Source: Pigoraptor vietnamica (Eukaryota; Opisthokonta; Filasterea). Taken from it: a stretch of DNA of 19,277 nucleotides. Location of the stretch: assembly GCA_943704525.1 (NCBI GenBank), contig CALSCQ010000236.1:1-19277 (forward strand). Reading direction: 5' to 3'. The translations under genes and the position numbers were made by a program. Within the stretch, counting starts at the first letter, position 1. Each line of letters opens with the position of its first letter. The notes below the pieces were generated by a model. The model saw only the letters and a list, made by a program, of their open reading frames with translations. It ran no database searches and was not told where the DNA came from. This document shows, piece by piece, positions 17,732-19,277 of this stretch.

Positions 17732-17784
17732 GTGAGTCCGTCGTAACCGCTGCTCAATGGGTGCCAGGCGTGCTCGCGGCGGTA

Positions 17785-18060
17785 CGAGTGCGCCACCATT
17801 GTGCGTGTGATTGTGCGTGCGATTGTACATGCAGTGTTGTGCGGCCGTGTGATTGTGCGTGATTGTGCGTGTGATTGTGCATGTGATTGTGCGTGTGATT
17901 GTGCCTGTGACGTCGACTGTGCGTGATTGTGCGTGTGATTGTTCGTGTGCGTTTGCGCGTGTGTTTGTGTGTTGGTGTCATTGTGCGTGTCAGTCTGTGT
18001 GCGATTGCGCAACGACTGTGCGTGAATGTGCGTTTTATTTTGCGTGTGCTCGCCATTGTG
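17785..18060. repeat. Degenerate 12-bp minisatellite (GTGATTGTGCGT)n
   Basis: About 20 imperfect copies of a unit near GTGATTGTGCGT, with frequent loss of one or two bases. It starts about 50 bp after the GTGAGT donor-like site at 17732, so it may lie in an intron of the beta-helix gene. Confidence 0.75.
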
Positions 18061-18292
18061 CGCGTGGAGCCGATTGGAACTCGAGTGCATGCAATTGTTC
18101 CGGACTGAGTGTGTGCGTGGTCAGAGTGTGCGCGTGATTCGGTGCGTGTGCTGACTGTGCCGGCGTGCAAGGGCGTTCCTGCAACTTCAGACACCCAGTT
18201 CAAGGCGCACGTTTTGGCCGCAAACACATTTTTTTCCGCTTTTGGCACGCGAGAAATTAATTCTTTTGGTAATTCAGCGGCGCACACAGGCA
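18061..18292 (+). other. Unique segment with a possible last exon of the beta-helix gene
   Basis: Between the two minisatellites about 230 bp are non-repetitive. One plus-strand frame (about 18170-18290) reads QFKAHVLAANTFFSAF followed by TREINSFGNSA, compatible in composition with a beta-helix turn. It then runs into the CA repeat without a natural stop. It may be a remnant 3' exon. Support is weak. Confidence 0.2.
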
Positions 18293-19277
18293 TCACACGC
18301 CGGCCCAGAGGCAGACACGCAGAGGCACCACGCGCACATGGACACACTGACACAGATCATCCAGACGCAGCGCACGCCGACAGTGACACACACGCAGACG
18401 CACAGTGAGACACACAGGCGCACAGTGCACACATACATGCACAGTGAGACACAGAGAGTGACGCACAGCGAGACTCACTAACGCACACCAAGCGCACACA
18501 GAAACACACACAAGACAAAGGGACACGAACAGTCGCACACACGCGCGGAGTGACACACACAAACGCAGATACACAGACGCAACACAAGCGCACAGACACA
18601 CACAGACGCACATTGAGACACAGTGACACACACAGACACACAGAGACACAACACACAGACGGGCAGGGACACACAGTGACACACAGTGACACACACGGAC
18701 ACACAGAGACACACAGACGGGCAGTGACACACACAGACGCACAGTGAGGCACAGTGACACACACGGACACACAGAGACACACATAGACGCATAGTGAGAC
18801 ACACAGACGCACAGTGACACACACAGGCACACAGTGACACGCAAAGACGCACGGTGAGACACATACGCACATTGAGACACACGCACAGTGACACACAGAT
18901 ACGCACAGTGAGACACACAGACGTAATAACACACACAGACGTACAGTGAGACACAGATACGCACAGTGAGACACAGAGACGCACAGTGAGACAAACTAAC
19001 GCTCACCAAGCGCACACAGTGACACACACAGACACCACACGCGTGGGATGATACACACAGCCACATGGACACGGACAGTCACACACACGCGCGGAGTGAC
19101 ACACACGGAGTGACGCCGGCACACAGGCGCAACAGACACCGGGACACAGAGTGACGCCGGCACACAGGCGCAACACAGACACAGGGACACAGACGCAACA
19201 GACACAGGGGCACAGACGCAACACGGACACAGGGACACAGACGCAACAGACACACGGACACAGACGCAACACAGACA
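18293..19277. repeat. ~1-kb CA-rich minisatellite with higher-order units, runs off the end
   Basis: The array is built mainly from variants of GACACACAGACGCACAGTGA, about 20-22 bp long. Two structured levels are visible. A distinctive block (CTAACGC-CACCAAGCGCACACAG through GCGCGGAGTGACACACAC) occurs at 18478-18560 and again at 18996-19106, a period of roughly 520-545 bp. At the right end 25- and 23-bp units alternate (19167-19191, 19192-19214, 19215-19239, 19240-19262, then partial), a 48-bp dimer. Long Cys/Val/Ser-rich minus-strand ORFs come from the repeat and are not annotated as genes. Confidence 0.88.

Noticed and set aside
17785-18060. Regularly repeated units considered as a CRISPR-like array
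   Set aside because: Short degenerate tandem units without unique spacers, in eukaryotic intron-rich DNA.
18293-19072. 259-aa minus-strand Cys/Val/Ser-rich ORF resembling a cysteine-rich secreted protein
   Set aside because: It is the translation of the minisatellite, and all three minus frames are similarly open there. No signal peptide or non-repetitive part.

Overview
Eukaryotic nuclear DNA, GC-rich over most of its length and rich in introns. I could rebuild five protein-coding genes exon by exon. Their 21 proposed introns are 58-296 nt long and nearly all GT-AG. The gene set is informative: ULK4 and a Moonraker (KIAA0753/OFIP)-like protein point to an organism with centrioles or flagella, while MDM10, a subunit of the ERMES ER-mitochondria tether, is absent from animals and land plants. 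The combination fits a flagellated protist or an early-diverging zoosporic fungus. I cannot name a species.

Layout. 138-4979 (-): ULK4-type (pseudo)kinase with a long ARM/HEAT tail, seven exons. 4980-5373: a compact divergent promoter. 5374-7633 (+): Moonraker-like centriolar protein, five exons, the first contributing only the ATG. 7646-8819 (-): rolling stone family membrane protein, four exons, tail-to-tail with the Moonraker gene and only 12 bp between stop codons. 9282-11146 (-): CCDC47, the ER-membrane PAT-complex subunit, four exons. 11307-12795 (-): MDM10, six exons, about 160 bp upstream of CCDC47.

From about 12.8 kb rightward the character changes. There is an AT-richer spacer with a 22-bp promoter-proximal direct repeat, then a tentative unrecognised spliced gene (13342-14091), a (GT)n-rich block (14.5-14.83 kb) and a small very basic ORF with a zinc-knuckle-like motif (14892-15299). 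A diverged ~120-bp tandem duplication follows. Then comes a secreted parallel-beta-helix-like gene (15892-17731) whose reading frame breaks at least five times, and finally two minisatellite blocks. The last (18.29-19.28 kb, running off the window) shows higher-order organisation.

The five left-hand genes have intact frames, so the broken frames on the right look like local gene decay or local assembly error. I see no bacterial operon, CRISPR array, tRNA, rRNA or intact transposon. The most interesting points are the shared promoter of two cilium/centriole genes, a ULK4 that has lost only the beta-3 lysine, the ATG-only exon, four stop-free phase-0 introns whose lengths are multiples of three, and the compact MDM10.
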